DNA of 64,000 nucleotides from Variovorax ginsengisoli (GTDB lineage Bacteria; Pseudomonadota; Gammaproteobacteria; Burkholderiales; Burkholderiaceae_C), in NCBI RefSeq assembly GCF_030811835.1, contig NZ_JAUSRO010000013.1:124001-188000 (forward strand). Direction: 5' to 3'. The notes below the pieces were generated by a model, which was not told the DNA's origin, did not search any database, and was given only the letters and a program-made list of their open reading frames with translations. Below are positions 1 through 7,798 of the stretch, in pieces. The translations under genes and the position numbers were made by a program. Position 1 is the stretch's first letter. Every line of letters starts with the position of its first letter.

Positions 1-295
1 AGTCGCCCAGTGCGGCTGCCGCGTCGGTGATGGCGGCTTGCAGCGCCGCGATGTCGCGCACGTCGCAGGTGCGCCACCATGGTGCCGGGTGGCCCGCGTC
101 GGCGATCTGCTGAGCCAGCGAGCGGCTGGCCGCTTCGGCGATATCGATGAATGCCACGCGTGCGCCCTGGGCGGCAAAGGCCGACACGATGGCCGCGCCG
201 ATGCCGCTGCCGCCGCCCGTGACGAACACGGTGCGGTCACGCAGGCTGGGGTAGACGGAATTCTTCTGAAGGGTGGGCGAGGGAGGGAGGGACAT
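1..295 (-). CDS. SDR-family oxidoreductase (N-terminal 98 residues, cut by window edge)
   Basis: Read on the minus strand from an ATG at 293-295, this begins a short-chain dehydrogenase. After about 18 variable residues comes the Rossmann glycine motif TGGGSGIG, then the second beta-strand ending in FIDI (its acidic end suggests an NAD(H) preference) and the CDVRD motif. The catalytic Ser-Tyr-Lys lies beyond the window, so the substrate cannot be read. It diverges from an SMP-30 lactonase, with an aldose epimerase following. In oxidative sugar pathways such an SDR makes the aldonolactone that the lactonase opens, so a sugar 1-dehydrogenase is the best inference. Confident on the family, not on the substrate. 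Confidence 0.85.
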   Translation of the reverse strand, partial: MSLPPSPTLQKNSVYPSLRDRTVFVTGGGSGIGAAIVSAFAAQGARVAFIDIAEAASRSLAQQIADAGHPAPWWRTCDVRDIAALQAAITDAAAALGD

Positions 296-487
296 GCAGG
301 TCTCCGGTGATTTTGAGCTATTGCAATTTGAATATCAAAACATATGAATATTTTGTATTTCTAATATCAATATGCCCTGATACGATCCTCCGCGTCAAGC
401 GCCACGCGTTTGCTTGTGTTCATTGCGCGCCGTCGGGCCCGAGTCCGCCGCCCCGCCCGTGACCTTCAACCGATGCCGGAAAACCCC
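296..487. promoter_or_regulatory. Divergent AT-rich control region between SDR and lactonase genes
   Basis: This gap is strikingly AT-rich (about 310-375) in a GC-rich window. It contains repeated GAATAT/TAATATC words and an imperfect 20-bp inverted repeat at 336-355 (CAAAACATAT/GAATATTTTG). Such a block between divergent sugar genes is a plausible binding site for a local regulator plus two promoters. No -35/-10 pair is clear enough to assign. Confidence 0.4.
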
Positions 488-1423
488 ATGAGCCCGACCC
501 CTGCTGCTGCCGTCAGCGTCGCAACGACCGCACCGACCGTCCTCGGTGCGCCCGAGTGCCTGTGGCCCGCGGGCGCCGCGTTGGGCGAGGGCCTGCTGTG
601 GTCCCCGCGCGAGCAGGCGCTTTACTGGGTCGACATCCTCGCACGCCGCCTCTACCGGTGGCACGGCGCCGACGGCGCGAGGCAACAGTGGACATTCGAC
701 GAGGAGATCTCGGCTTTGGCCGAGCGCGCCTGCGGACCGGGCTTGCTGGTCACGCTGCGCCGCGGCTTTGCGCTGTTCGATCCAGGCACTGCCAGCGCGC
801 CCACCTACCTGCACCAGCCCGAGCCCGACCAGCCGGGCAACCGCTTCAACGATGGCCAATGCGATGCGCAGGGCCGCTTCTGGGGCGGCACGATGGATTT
901 CGCCTGTGCCGCACCCACTGGCGCGCTCTACCGCTTCGACCCGGATGGCAGCTGCTCGCGGCACGAGCACGGTTTTGCCGTGACCAACGGGCCGACCTGG
1001 TCGGCCGACGGTCGAACGATGTACTTCAATGACACGGTGCGCGGCTGTGTGTTCGCCTACGACTTCGACCCCGTGCACGGCAGCCTGTCGAACCGGCGCG
1101 AATGGCTGCGCATGGCATCCGGCGACGGCGTGCCTGACGGCATGACCACCGATGCGGCGGGCCGGCTCTGGATCGCGCACTGGGGCGGTGCCTGCGTGAG
1201 CTGCCACGATCCGGTGAGCGCGGCGGAGTTGTGCCGCATTGCGCTGCCGGTGTCGCAGGTCACCAACTGCGCCTTCGGTGGCGACGACTTCTGCACGCTC
1301 TTCATCACCAGCGCCCGCACCGGCCTCGACGCCGACCGGCTCGCCGCCGAGCCGCTGGCCGGCGGGCTGTTTGCGGTGCGCCTCGACAGCCCCGGCCGCG
1401 CGGCCTCGCGCTTCGGCGGTTGA
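488..1423 (+). CDS. SMP-30/gluconolactonase family lactonase
   Basis: A 311-residue six-bladed beta-propeller of the SMP-30/regucalcin/gluconolactonase family, which hydrolyses sugar-acid lactones in the cytoplasm. Family marks are GLLWSPREQALYWVDI (metal-binding Glu in the preceding GEG), the RFNDGQCDAQGRFWGGTMD segment (second blade, metal-binding Asn), VTNGPTWSADGRTMYFNDT, and PDGMTTDAAGRLWIA carrying the catalytic Asp. The ATG at 488 was preferred because GGAAA lies six bases upstream; an in-frame ATG at 473 is possible. Together with the divergent SDR and the convergent epimerase it fits oxidative catabolism of arabinose, galactose or a similar aldose. The exact sugar is unknown. Confidence 0.85.
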   Translation: MSPTPAAAVSVATTAPTVLGAPECLWPAGAALGEGLLWSPREQALYWVDILARRLYRWHGADGARQQWTFDEEISALAERACGPGLLVTLRRGFALFDPGTASAPTYLHQPEPDQPGNRFNDGQCDAQGRFWGGTMDFACAAPTGALYRFDPDGSCSRHEHGFAVTNGPTWSADGRTMYFNDTVRGCVFAYDFDPVHGSLSNRREWLRMASGDGVPDGMTTDAAGRLWIAHWGGACVSCHDPVSAAELCRIALPVSQVTNCAFGGDDFCTLFITSARTGLDADRLAAEPLAGGLFAVRLDSPGRAASRFGG

Positions 1424-1461
1424 GCCTGCGCACCGGGCCGCGTGGCCGCCGTGACCGCGTT

Positions 1462-2556
1462 TTAGCTGCAGCTGAAACGGTGCACGGTGCGGCTCTCGAA
1501 GACTTCTCCCGGCCGCAATACGGTCGAGGGAAAGTCAGGGTGGTTCGGCGCATCGGGAAAGTGCTGCGTCTCCAGGCACAGCCCGTCGCCCTGGCGCACC
1601 ACTTCGCCGTGGCTGCCAACCAGCGTGCCGTCGAGGAAGTTGCCTGAATAGAACTGCACGCCCGGCTCGGTCGTGAACACCTCCATCACGCGGCCCGAGG
1701 GCGGGTGCGCCAGCCGTGCGGCGAGCGCGAGGCCGCCGGGGAGGCCGGGCGGGGCATCGGCCCGGTCGAGCACCCAGTTGTGGTCGTAGCCGCGCGCGCG
1801 CACCAACTGCTCGTGCGGCATGCGAATGCGTGCGCCGATGCGCGTGGACGTGCGAAAGTCGAACGGCGTGCCGGTCACGTCGGCGATGCCCGTGGGGATG
1901 AGCGTCGCGTCGACCGGCGTGTAGCGGCTGGCGGGCAGCATGAGCTCGTGGTCGAGCACCGAGCCGCCGCCGGCCAGGTTGAAGTAGTCGTGGTGGCTCA
2001 GGTTGAGCACCGTCGGCCGGTCGCTTTGGGCGCGGTAGTCGATGCGCCAGCACCCGTCGGCGCTGAGCGTGTAACGCACCTCGACGTGCAGCGTGCCAGG
2101 AAAGCCTTCTTCGCCGTCGGCGCTCGTGTAGTGCAGCGCCAGCGCCACCTCGTCGGGCGCGTTGGCGGCGTCGGGGGCGACCGGAGCGATGTCCCACCAG
2201 CGCGCGCCGAAGCCCTTGAGGCCGCCATGCAGCGTGTTCGGCCCGTCGTTGACCGGCAACTGGTGCACGTGGCCATCGAGCGTGAACCGGCCTGCCGCGA
2301 TGCGGTTGGCATAGCGGCCGACGATGGTGCCGAAGTGCGGGTTGCGCGCCACGTAGTCCGCCAGTGTCGGCAGCCCGAGCACCACGTTGACGCGATGGCC
2401 TTCGCGGTCGGGCACCTGCAGCGCAGTGACGATGCCGCCGTGGTTCATGGCGCTCAGGCGCAGTCCGTGCCCGTTGTCGATCGTGTATTCAGTGACTTCA
2501 CGCCCGTCGGGCAAGGTACCGAGCAGGCGGGATGTGAAGGGGGAAGAGGAGGGCAT
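1462..2556 (-). CDS. galM: Aldose 1-epimerase (galactose mutarotase)
   Basis: A 364-residue GalM-family protein that interconverts alpha and beta anomers of aldoses. Visible motifs are NRIAAGRFTLDG near residue 90, the NDGPNTLHGG substrate loop with a catalytic His, the SHHDYFNL motif with the second catalytic His, DHNWVLD, and TTEPGVQFYSGNF carrying the catalytic Glu near the C-terminus. Length matches bacterial GalM. It converges on the lactonase gene with only about 40 bases between. Feeding the correct anomer to the SDR/lactonase pair is the likely job. Confidence 0.92.
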   Translation of the reverse strand: MPSSSPFTSRLLGTLPDGREVTEYTIDNGHGLRLSAMNHGGIVTALQVPDREGHRVNVVLGLPTLADYVARNPHFGTIVGRYANRIAAGRFTLDGHVHQLPVNDGPNTLHGGLKGFGARWWDIAPVAPDAANAPDEVALALHYTSADGEEGFPGTLHVEVRYTLSADGCWRIDYRAQSDRPTVLNLSHHDYFNLAGGGSVLDHELMLPASRYTPVDATLIPTGIADVTGTPFDFRTSTRIGARIRMPHEQLVRARGYDHNWVLDRADAPPGLPGGLALAARLAHPPSGRVMEVFTTEPGVQFYSGNFLDGTLVGSHGEVVRQGDGLCLETQHFPDAPNHPDFPSTVLRPGEVFESRTVHRFSCS

Positions 2557-2601
2557 GGTCTCGGATAAGTGGCGGACACCGGCGGATTCTGCATGCGGAC
2601 G

Positions 2602-2607
2602 GATAAT
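2602..2607 (+). promoter_or_regulatory. Candidate -10 element directly before dapF
   Basis: GATAAT ends six bases before the dapF ATG at 2614. No Shine-Dalgarno sequence fits between, and no convincing -35 is visible. If used, the transcript would start at or within a few bases of the start codon (leaderless). The same arrangement recurs before lpxC, rodA and the aromatic leader peptide. Confidence 0.4.
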
Positions 2608-2613
2608 CCGGCG

Positions 2614-3498
2614 ATGCGAATCCGCTTTACCAAGATGCAGGGTGCCGGCAACGACTTCGTCGTGCTCGACGAGACCCGCGCGCCGCTCGGCCTGACGGCC
2701 GCGCACTACCAGTTCCTCGCCAACCGCCATTTCGGCGTAGGCGCCGACCAGATCCTCACGGTGCGTCCGCCGGCCGCCGATGCCGCGCCCGGCGTCGACT
2801 TCCAGTACGTGATCCACAACGCCGACGGCGGCGAGGTCGAGCAGTGCGGCAATGGCGCGCGCTGCTTCCTGCGCTTCGTGCGCGAGCGCGGCCTCACGAC
2901 CAAGGACGCCGTGCGCGTGCAGACGCTGTCGGGCGTGATCGAGCCGCGCCTGAGCGCCGACGGCCGCGTGACGGTCGACATGGGTGCGCCCGTGTTCGAA
3001 CCCGCACGCGTGCCGTTCGACCCGGCCGGCCTCGAGCCGCAGCCCGACGGCGCCTGGCAGACCTGGAAGCTCGCACTGTCGGCCCAGGCCGAAGGTGCGA
3101 TCGTTGCGCTGGCGGTCGTCTCCATGGGCAATCCGCATGCCGTGCAGATTGTCGAGGACGTCGATACCGCACCCGTGCTGACGCAGGGCCCGCTGATCGA
3201 ACACCACCCGCGCTTTGCGCAACGCGTGAACGCCGGCTTCATGCAGGTGGTCGATCGCACGCACGTGCGCCTGCGGGTGTATGAGCGCGGTGCGGGCGAA
3301 ACGCTGGCCTGCGGCACCGGTGCCTGCGCGGCCGTGGTCGCGGGCATCCGCCTGGGGCTGCTCGATGCGCGCGTGGACGTGCAGACGCGCGGCGGCGTGC
3401 TCACCATCGAATGGGCCGGCGTGGGCCAGCCGGTCTTCATGACCGGCCCGGCCGTGACGGTGTTCGAGGGCGACATCGAGGTGCCCGAACTGCCATGA
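2614..3498 (+). CDS. dapF: Diaminopimelate epimerase
   Basis: A 294-residue DapF that converts LL- to meso-diaminopimelate, the precursor of lysine and of the peptidoglycan cross-link used by the dcw genes downstream. The N-terminus MRIRFTKMQGAGNDFVVLD is diagnostic. The two catalytic cysteines sit in EQCGNGARCF and ETLACGTGAC. The start at 2614 gives the conserved N-terminus. The stop overlaps the next gene by ATGA, indicating translational coupling. Confidence 0.97.
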   Translation: MRIRFTKMQGAGNDFVVLDETRAPLGLTAAHYQFLANRHFGVGADQILTVRPPAADAAPGVDFQYVIHNADGGEVEQCGNGARCFLRFVRERGLTTKDAVRVQTLSGVIEPRLSADGRVTVDMGAPVFEPARVPFDPAGLEPQPDGAWQTWKLALSAQAEGAIVALAVVSMGNPHAVQIVEDVDTAPVLTQGPLIEHHPRFAQRVNAGFMQVVDRTHVRLRVYERGAGETLACGTGACAAVVAGIRLGLLDARVDVQTRGGVLTIEWAGVGQPVFMTGPAVTVFEGDIEVPELP

Positions 3499-4190
3499 CC
3501 TTTCCCAACGACACCCATGCCATGAACCCGATCACCGAAGACGACATCGCCAACTACCTGGCGAACACGCCCGACTTCTTCGAGCGCCATGCGCAACTGC
3601 TCTCCGAAGTGCAGCTGACCAGCCCGCACGGCAACCGCGCGGTGAGCCTGCAGGAACGCCAGGCCGAAATGCTGCGCGAAAAGATCAAGGCGCTGGAGCA
3701 CCGCGTGATGGACATGGTGCGCCACGGCACCGACAACGCCGTCACCACCGACCGCCTGCAGCGCTGGACGCGCGGCCTGCTGGGCACACGCGACCCTCGC
3801 GCGCTGCCCTACCGCATCGCCGACGAGCTGCAGTCCATCTTCATGGTGCCGCAGACTGCCATTCGCCTATGGGACTGCGAGGCGGTCTATGCCAAGGAGG
3901 CCTATGCCCTGCCCGTGAGCGAGGACCTGAAGACGCTGGCCAATTCGCTGGCCACGCCCTACTGCGGCCTCAACGCCAACTTCGAGACCTCCAGCTGGCT
4001 GGAAGAAGGGCGTGCGGCCATCTCGGTCGCGCTGATCGCCCTGCGTGCCGCGCCCGACGCGCCGGCCTTCGGCCTGCTGGTGCTGGCGTCGCCCGACGCG
4101 CAGCGCTTCAACGCCGAGATGGGCACCGATTTCCTCGAGCGCATCGCCGAGCTGGCCTCGGCCGGCCTGTCGCGGCTGCGCGCCGCCTAG
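3495..4190 (+). CDS. DUF484 family protein
   Basis: A 231-residue DUF484 protein, a family nearly always encoded between dapF and xerC in proteobacteria. The N-terminus (ITEDDIANYLANTPDFFERH) and the following coiled-coil (LQERQAEMLREKIKALEHRV) are typical. The rest resembles a GAF-like sensory fold ending FGLLVLASPDAQRF...GTDFLERIAELASAGLSRL. No catalytic residues are evident and the molecular role is not established. The start at 3495 overlaps the dapF stop; an ATG at 3522 is an alternative. Confidence 0.88.
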   Translation: MTFPNDTHAMNPITEDDIANYLANTPDFFERHAQLLSEVQLTSPHGNRAVSLQERQAEMLREKIKALEHRVMDMVRHGTDNAVTTDRLQRWTRGLLGTRDPRALPYRIADELQSIFMVPQTAIRLWDCEAVYAKEAYALPVSEDLKTLANSLATPYCGLNANFETSSWLEEGRAAISVALIALRAAPDAPAFGLLVLASPDAQRFNAEMGTDFLERIAELASAGLSRLRAA

Positions 4191-4198
4191 GGTGAAGC

Positions 4199-4280
4199 AT
4201 CCCCGATGCGCCTGCGGCGCCTCCCCCTCAAGGGGGCGCATCCAGCGGCCTGGCAGAGCCAGTTCCGCGGGTGGCGCGCA
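4199..4280. repeat. Dispersed GC-rich palindromic repeat, copy A
   Basis: The DUF484-xerC gap carries a hairpin (CCCCCT, loop CA, AGGGGG at about 4222-4235) followed by AGCGGCCTGGCAGAGCCAG and TTCCGCGG. These parts are shared with copies at about 8702, 8799, 38757 and 44752. This is the most diverged copy. Confidence 0.55.
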
Positions 4281-4298
4281 ACGCCATGGACAACTGAC

Positions 4299-5285
4299 AT
4301 GAACGACGCACCGGCCATCGACCCGTTGCCCGCTGCGGACCCGCTGATCGACCGCTACCTGGCACACGTGCGCGTGGAGCGGCGCCTGGCCGCGCGTACG
4401 GTCGACCTGTACGCCATTCACCTGAAGACGCTGTGCGAGAAGGCGGCCGAGAGCGGCCTGCCGCTTGCGCGGGTCCAGACTGCCCACGTGCGCCGCTGGA
4501 TGACCCAGTTGCACAGCGCCGGGCGCGAGCCGCGCGGCATTGCCCTGGTGCTCTCGTGCTGGCGCAGCTTCTACCGCTGGATGGGCCATGAGCGCCTGGT
4601 CGAGGCCAACCCGGTGCAGGACGTGCGCGCGCCCAAGGCCGGCCGCCCCTTGCCCAAGGCCCTGGCCGTCGACGATGCCGTGCGCCTGGCCGAACTGCAC
4701 GATGCGAACGCCGACCCCTGGGCCGAGGCGCGCGACCGCGCCATCGTCGAGCTGCTGTACGGCTGCGGCCTGCGCGTGAGCGAGCTGGTCGGCCTCGACC
4801 TGGTGGCCAGCAAGGACGCGCGCGGCTGGATCGACCTGGACGCCGGCGACGCGCATGTGCTGGGCAAGGGCGGCAAGCGCCGCAGCGTGCCGGTGGGCAG
4901 CAAGGCGGCCGAGGCGCTGCGGGCCTGGCTGGCCGTGCGCGACGACTGCGCGGCGCTGCCCGCGGCGCGCCTGCGCGACCCGGAAGGTGCCGTGGCGCTC
5001 TTCCTGGGGCGCAACGGCAACCGCTTCTCGGCGCACTCGATCTGGAAGCAGCTCAAGGCGCGCAGTGCCAAGGCCGGGCTGAACGCCTCGGTGCATCCGC
5101 ACATGCTGCGCCACTCTTTTGCCAGCCACGTGCTGCAGTCGAGCAGCGACCTGCGCGGCGTGCAGGAACTGCTCGGCCACGCCAACATCACGACCACCCA
5201 GGTCTATACCCGGCTGGACTTCCAGCATCTCGCCAAGGCCTACGATGCCGCGCATCCGCGTGCGCAGGCCAAGAAGGACAAATGA
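4299..5285 (+). CDS. xerC: Tyrosine recombinase XerC
   Basis: A 328-residue site-specific tyrosine recombinase that, with XerD, resolves chromosome dimers at dif during division. An N-terminal SAM-like core-binding domain (residues about 15-100) precedes the catalytic domain. The active-site set is visible: Arg in YGCGLRVSEL, Lys in GKGGKRRSVPV, HPHMLRHSFASH (His and Arg), LLGHANITTTQVYT (His and the nucleophilic Tyr). The start at 4299 follows copy A of the repeat. The stop overlaps rlmI by ATGA. Confidence 0.95.
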   Translation: MNDAPAIDPLPAADPLIDRYLAHVRVERRLAARTVDLYAIHLKTLCEKAAESGLPLARVQTAHVRRWMTQLHSAGREPRGIALVLSCWRSFYRWMGHERLVEANPVQDVRAPKAGRPLPKALAVDDAVRLAELHDANADPWAEARDRAIVELLYGCGLRVSELVGLDLVASKDARGWIDLDAGDAHVLGKGGKRRSVPVGSKAAEALRAWLAVRDDCAALPAARLRDPEGAVALFLGRNGNRFSAHSIWKQLKARSAKAGLNASVHPHMLRHSFASHVLQSSSDLRGVQELLGHANITTTQVYTRLDFQHLAKAYDAAHPRAQAKKDK

Positions 5286-6502
5286 AAGCATTGCGGCTGC
5301 GGCCTGGCAAGGAGCGCTCGCTGCAGCGCCGCCACCCCTGGATCTTCGAATCGGCCATCGACAAGGGCGGTGCGGACGCGGGCGAAACCGTGCGCATCGA
5401 GTCGAGCGATGGGCGCTTTCTCGCCTGGGCTGCGTTCAGCCCGCTTTCCAAGATCCGCGCCCGCGCGTGGAGCTTCGACGAGAAGCAGCGCATCGACGCG
5501 GCCTTTTTCGCGCAGCGTGTGCAGCGCGCCGTGGCCGCGCGCGGCTTCTTCGACCTGCAGAGCGACGGTGTGCGCCTGGTCCATGGCGAAGCCGATGGCC
5601 TGCCAGGGCTGATCGTCGACCGCTATGGGGTGGGCGAGCAAGGTGTGCTGGTCGCGCAGTTCCTGTCGGCCGGCGTCGAACGCTGGAAGACGGTGCTCGT
5701 CGATGCGCTGCTGGCCGCCACCGGCCTGTCGCGGTTCTACGAGCGCTCCGACGCCAGCGGCCGCGAACGCGAAGGCTTGAAGCCGACCACCGGCTGGCTG
5801 CGCGGCGAGGGCGCGACCGAATGCACGATCCGCGAGCACGACTGGCTGCTGTCGCTGGACATCGCCACCGGCCACAAGACCGGCTTCTACCTCGACCAGC
5901 GCGACAGCCGCCAGCGCTTCGCGCAGATGGCGCAACACCGGCGCTTTCGCCGGGTGCTCAACTGCTTTTGCTACACCGGCGGCTTCACCGTGGCTGCACT
6001 CGCGGGCCTGCGGGCGGCCGATGCGCTCGAAGGCGCCGAGCTGGTGTCGATCGATTCGTCGCAGCCAGCGCTCGAACGCGCCCGTGCGCATGTGGCGCTC
6101 AACGGCTTCGAAGGCGCGAACACCCAGTTCCTCGACGCCGACGTCAATGCCTCGCTGCGCCGCTTCATCGAGGAAGGCCGTACCTTCGACGCGATCGTGC
6201 TCGATCCGCCCAAGTTCGCGCCCACCGTGGCCCATGCCGAACGTGCCGCGCGCGCCTACAAGGACATCAACCGGCTGGCCCTCAAGCTGCTGGAGCCGGG
6301 CGGCGTGCTGCTGACCTTTTCCTGCTCGGGCGGCATCAGCGCCGACCTGTTCCACAAGATCGTCGCTTCGGCGGGCATCGACGCGGGCGTCGACGGCTAC
6401 CTGGGTGAGCACCTGGGTGCGGCGCCCGACCATCCGATGACCATCGAGTTCCCGGAGGGCGAGTACCTCAAGGGGCTGGTGGTCGTGCGCAAGGCTGCGT
6501 GA
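5282..6502 (+). CDS. rlmI: 23S rRNA (cytosine1962-C5)-methyltransferase
   Basis: A 406-residue RlmI-type SAM-dependent RNA methyltransferase. It has an N-terminal PUA domain (RLRPGKERSLQRRHPWIFESAI), an EEHD-like central domain, and a Rossmann domain with NCFCYTGGFTVAAL (SAM site), LDPPKFAP, and the catalytic Cys in TFSCSGG. Length matches E. coli RlmI (396). It is translationally coupled to xerC through a four-base overlap. Confidence 0.93.
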   Translation: MKALRLRPGKERSLQRRHPWIFESAIDKGGADAGETVRIESSDGRFLAWAAFSPLSKIRARAWSFDEKQRIDAAFFAQRVQRAVAARGFFDLQSDGVRLVHGEADGLPGLIVDRYGVGEQGVLVAQFLSAGVERWKTVLVDALLAATGLSRFYERSDASGREREGLKPTTGWLRGEGATECTIREHDWLLSLDIATGHKTGFYLDQRDSRQRFAQMAQHRRFRRVLNCFCYTGGFTVAALAGLRAADALEGAELVSIDSSQPALERARAHVALNGFEGANTQFLDADVNASLRRFIEEGRTFDAIVLDPPKFAPTVAHAERAARAYKDINRLALKLLEPGGVLLTFSCSGGISADLFHKIVASAGIDAGVDGYLGEHLGAAPDHPMTIEFPEGEYLKGLVVVRKAA

Positions 6503-6572
6503 AAGCGGCCCTCCTGAGCACGGCCTTTCGTCCCTCGTTAGACTTTCGCCCTTCCCGATCACGGAGCATTCC

Positions 6573-7625
6573 ATGGCCCTCATCCCCGCGACCATCCTCA
6601 CCGGCTTCCTCGGCTCCGGCAAGACCACGCTGCTCAAGCGCATCCTGACCGAGGCGCACGGCCAGAAGATCGCCGTCATCGAAAACGAGTTCGGCGAGGA
6701 GAACATCGACAGCGACATCCTGGTGAGCGAATCCAAGGAGCAGATCGTGCAGATGAGCAATGGCTGCGTCTGCTGCACCATCCGCGAAGATCTGCGCGAA
6801 GCCCTGCAACTGCTCGCGGCCAAGAAGCGCAAGGGCCTGCTGGACTTCGACCGCGTGGTGATCGAGACCACCGGCCTGGCCGACCCCGGCCCCGTGGCGC
6901 AGACCTTCTTCATGGACGACGAGATCGCCGAGAGCTACCTGCTCGACTCGATTCTCACGCTGGTCGATGCCAAGCATGCGCCCCAGCAGCTCAACGACCG
7001 CCAGGAGGCGCGCCGCCAGGTGGGCTTCGCCGACCAGATCTTCATCAGCAAGAGTGAGCTGGTCTCGGCAGAGGAAACCGAGGCGCTGATCCACCGCCTG
7101 AAGCACATGAACCCACGTGCGCCGCAGCAGAAGGTGCATTTTGGCGAAGTGCCGCTGGGCAGCGTGTTCGACCTGCGCGGCTTCAACCTGAACGCCAAGC
7201 TCGACATCGACCCCGACTTCCTGACGGCCGACGACCACGCGCATCACGATCATGACCATGCGCATGGAGAGCACTGCGACCATCCCTCGCACGCACACGA
7301 AGGCCACGGCCACCATCACCACCATGACGACGACGTCAAGAGCTTCGTCTACAAGGCCGACCGGGCGTTCGACCCTGCGCGGCTGGAGGACTTCCTGGGC
7401 GCCATCGTCAACATCTACGGGCCCAAGATGCTGCGCTACAAGGGCGTGCTGCACATGCAGGGCACCGAGCGCAAGGTGATCTTCCAGGGCGTGCATCAGC
7501 TGATGGGCAGCGACCTCGGTCCGGCATGGGGGCCGGACGAGGTGCGCCAGAGCCGCATGGTGTTCATCGGCATCGACCTGCCGCGCGACATCCTGGAGCA
7601 GGGCCTGGACCAGTGCCTGGTGTAG
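6573..7625 (+). CDS. CobW/COG0523 G3E-family GTPase, His-rich (metallochaperone type)
   Basis: A 350-residue G3E P-loop GTPase. The Walker A GFLGSGKTTLLKR is at residues 11-23, the ENEFGE switch at about 37-42, and the metal-binding CVCC at 65-68. GLADPGPV follows, then a His/Asp-rich linker at about 221-254 with more than a dozen His residues, then the CobW C-terminal domain. The CxCC motif and His-rich loop mark COG0523 metallochaperones that deliver or store zinc or other metals. The cofactor cannot be decided from sequence. GGAG lies upstream of the ATG. No clear Zur box was seen. Confidence 0.88.
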   Translation: MALIPATILTGFLGSGKTTLLKRILTEAHGQKIAVIENEFGEENIDSDILVSESKEQIVQMSNGCVCCTIREDLREALQLLAAKKRKGLLDFDRVVIETTGLADPGPVAQTFFMDDEIAESYLLDSILTLVDAKHAPQQLNDRQEARRQVGFADQIFISKSELVSAEETEALIHRLKHMNPRAPQQKVHFGEVPLGSVFDLRGFNLNAKLDIDPDFLTADDHAHHDHDHAHGEHCDHPSHAHEGHGHHHHHDDDVKSFVYKADRAFDPARLEDFLGAIVNIYGPKMLRYKGVLHMQGTERKVIFQGVHQLMGSDLGPAWGPDEVRQSRMVFIGIDLPRDILEQGLDQCLV

Positions 7626-7655
7626 CCGCGCTGCGGCACACGCGCGCGACTTCTC

Positions 7656-7661
7656 TATACA
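7656..7661 (+). promoter_or_regulatory. Candidate dksA promoter (-10)
   Basis: TATACA(AT) at 7656-7663 is a good sigma70-type -10 in the cobW-dksA gap. The -35 is weak (CTGCGG at 7631-7636, spacing 19). It would give a leader of about 130 bases carrying the hairpin at 7688-7708. Confidence 0.45.
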
Positions 7662-7687
7662 ATCGCGCGCCTGCTCAGTTCCGCTGA

Positions 7688-7708
7688 CCCGTCCTTCCGG
7701 GGGACGGG
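7688..7708 (+). promoter_or_regulatory. Stable hairpin in dksA 5' leader
   Basis: Perfect 7-bp stem CCCGTCC / GGACGGG with a 7-base loop, followed by no T tract. It lies between the candidate promoter and the dksA start. It could affect mRNA stability or leader processing; no known riboswitch class is recognised. Confidence 0.4.
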
Positions 7709-7798
7709 ACACGGCGGTCCGGGCAGCTCGGGTGAGCTTCCGCGGGAGCAAACCTCCCCGTGAAAGCGCTTTCCCGTTCTTCGAAGGAGCCCGTCACC

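Noticed and set aside
1462..3264. Extension of galM to a 600-codon frame upstream of 2556
   Set aside because: The extra N-terminal part is antisense to dapF, and the GalM domain starts naturally at the ATG at 2554-2556.
7234..7335. His/Asp codon run as a possible tandem DNA repeat
   Set aside because: The CAC/CAT/GAC codons are irregular with no unit period. It is a His-rich protein loop, not a repeat array.
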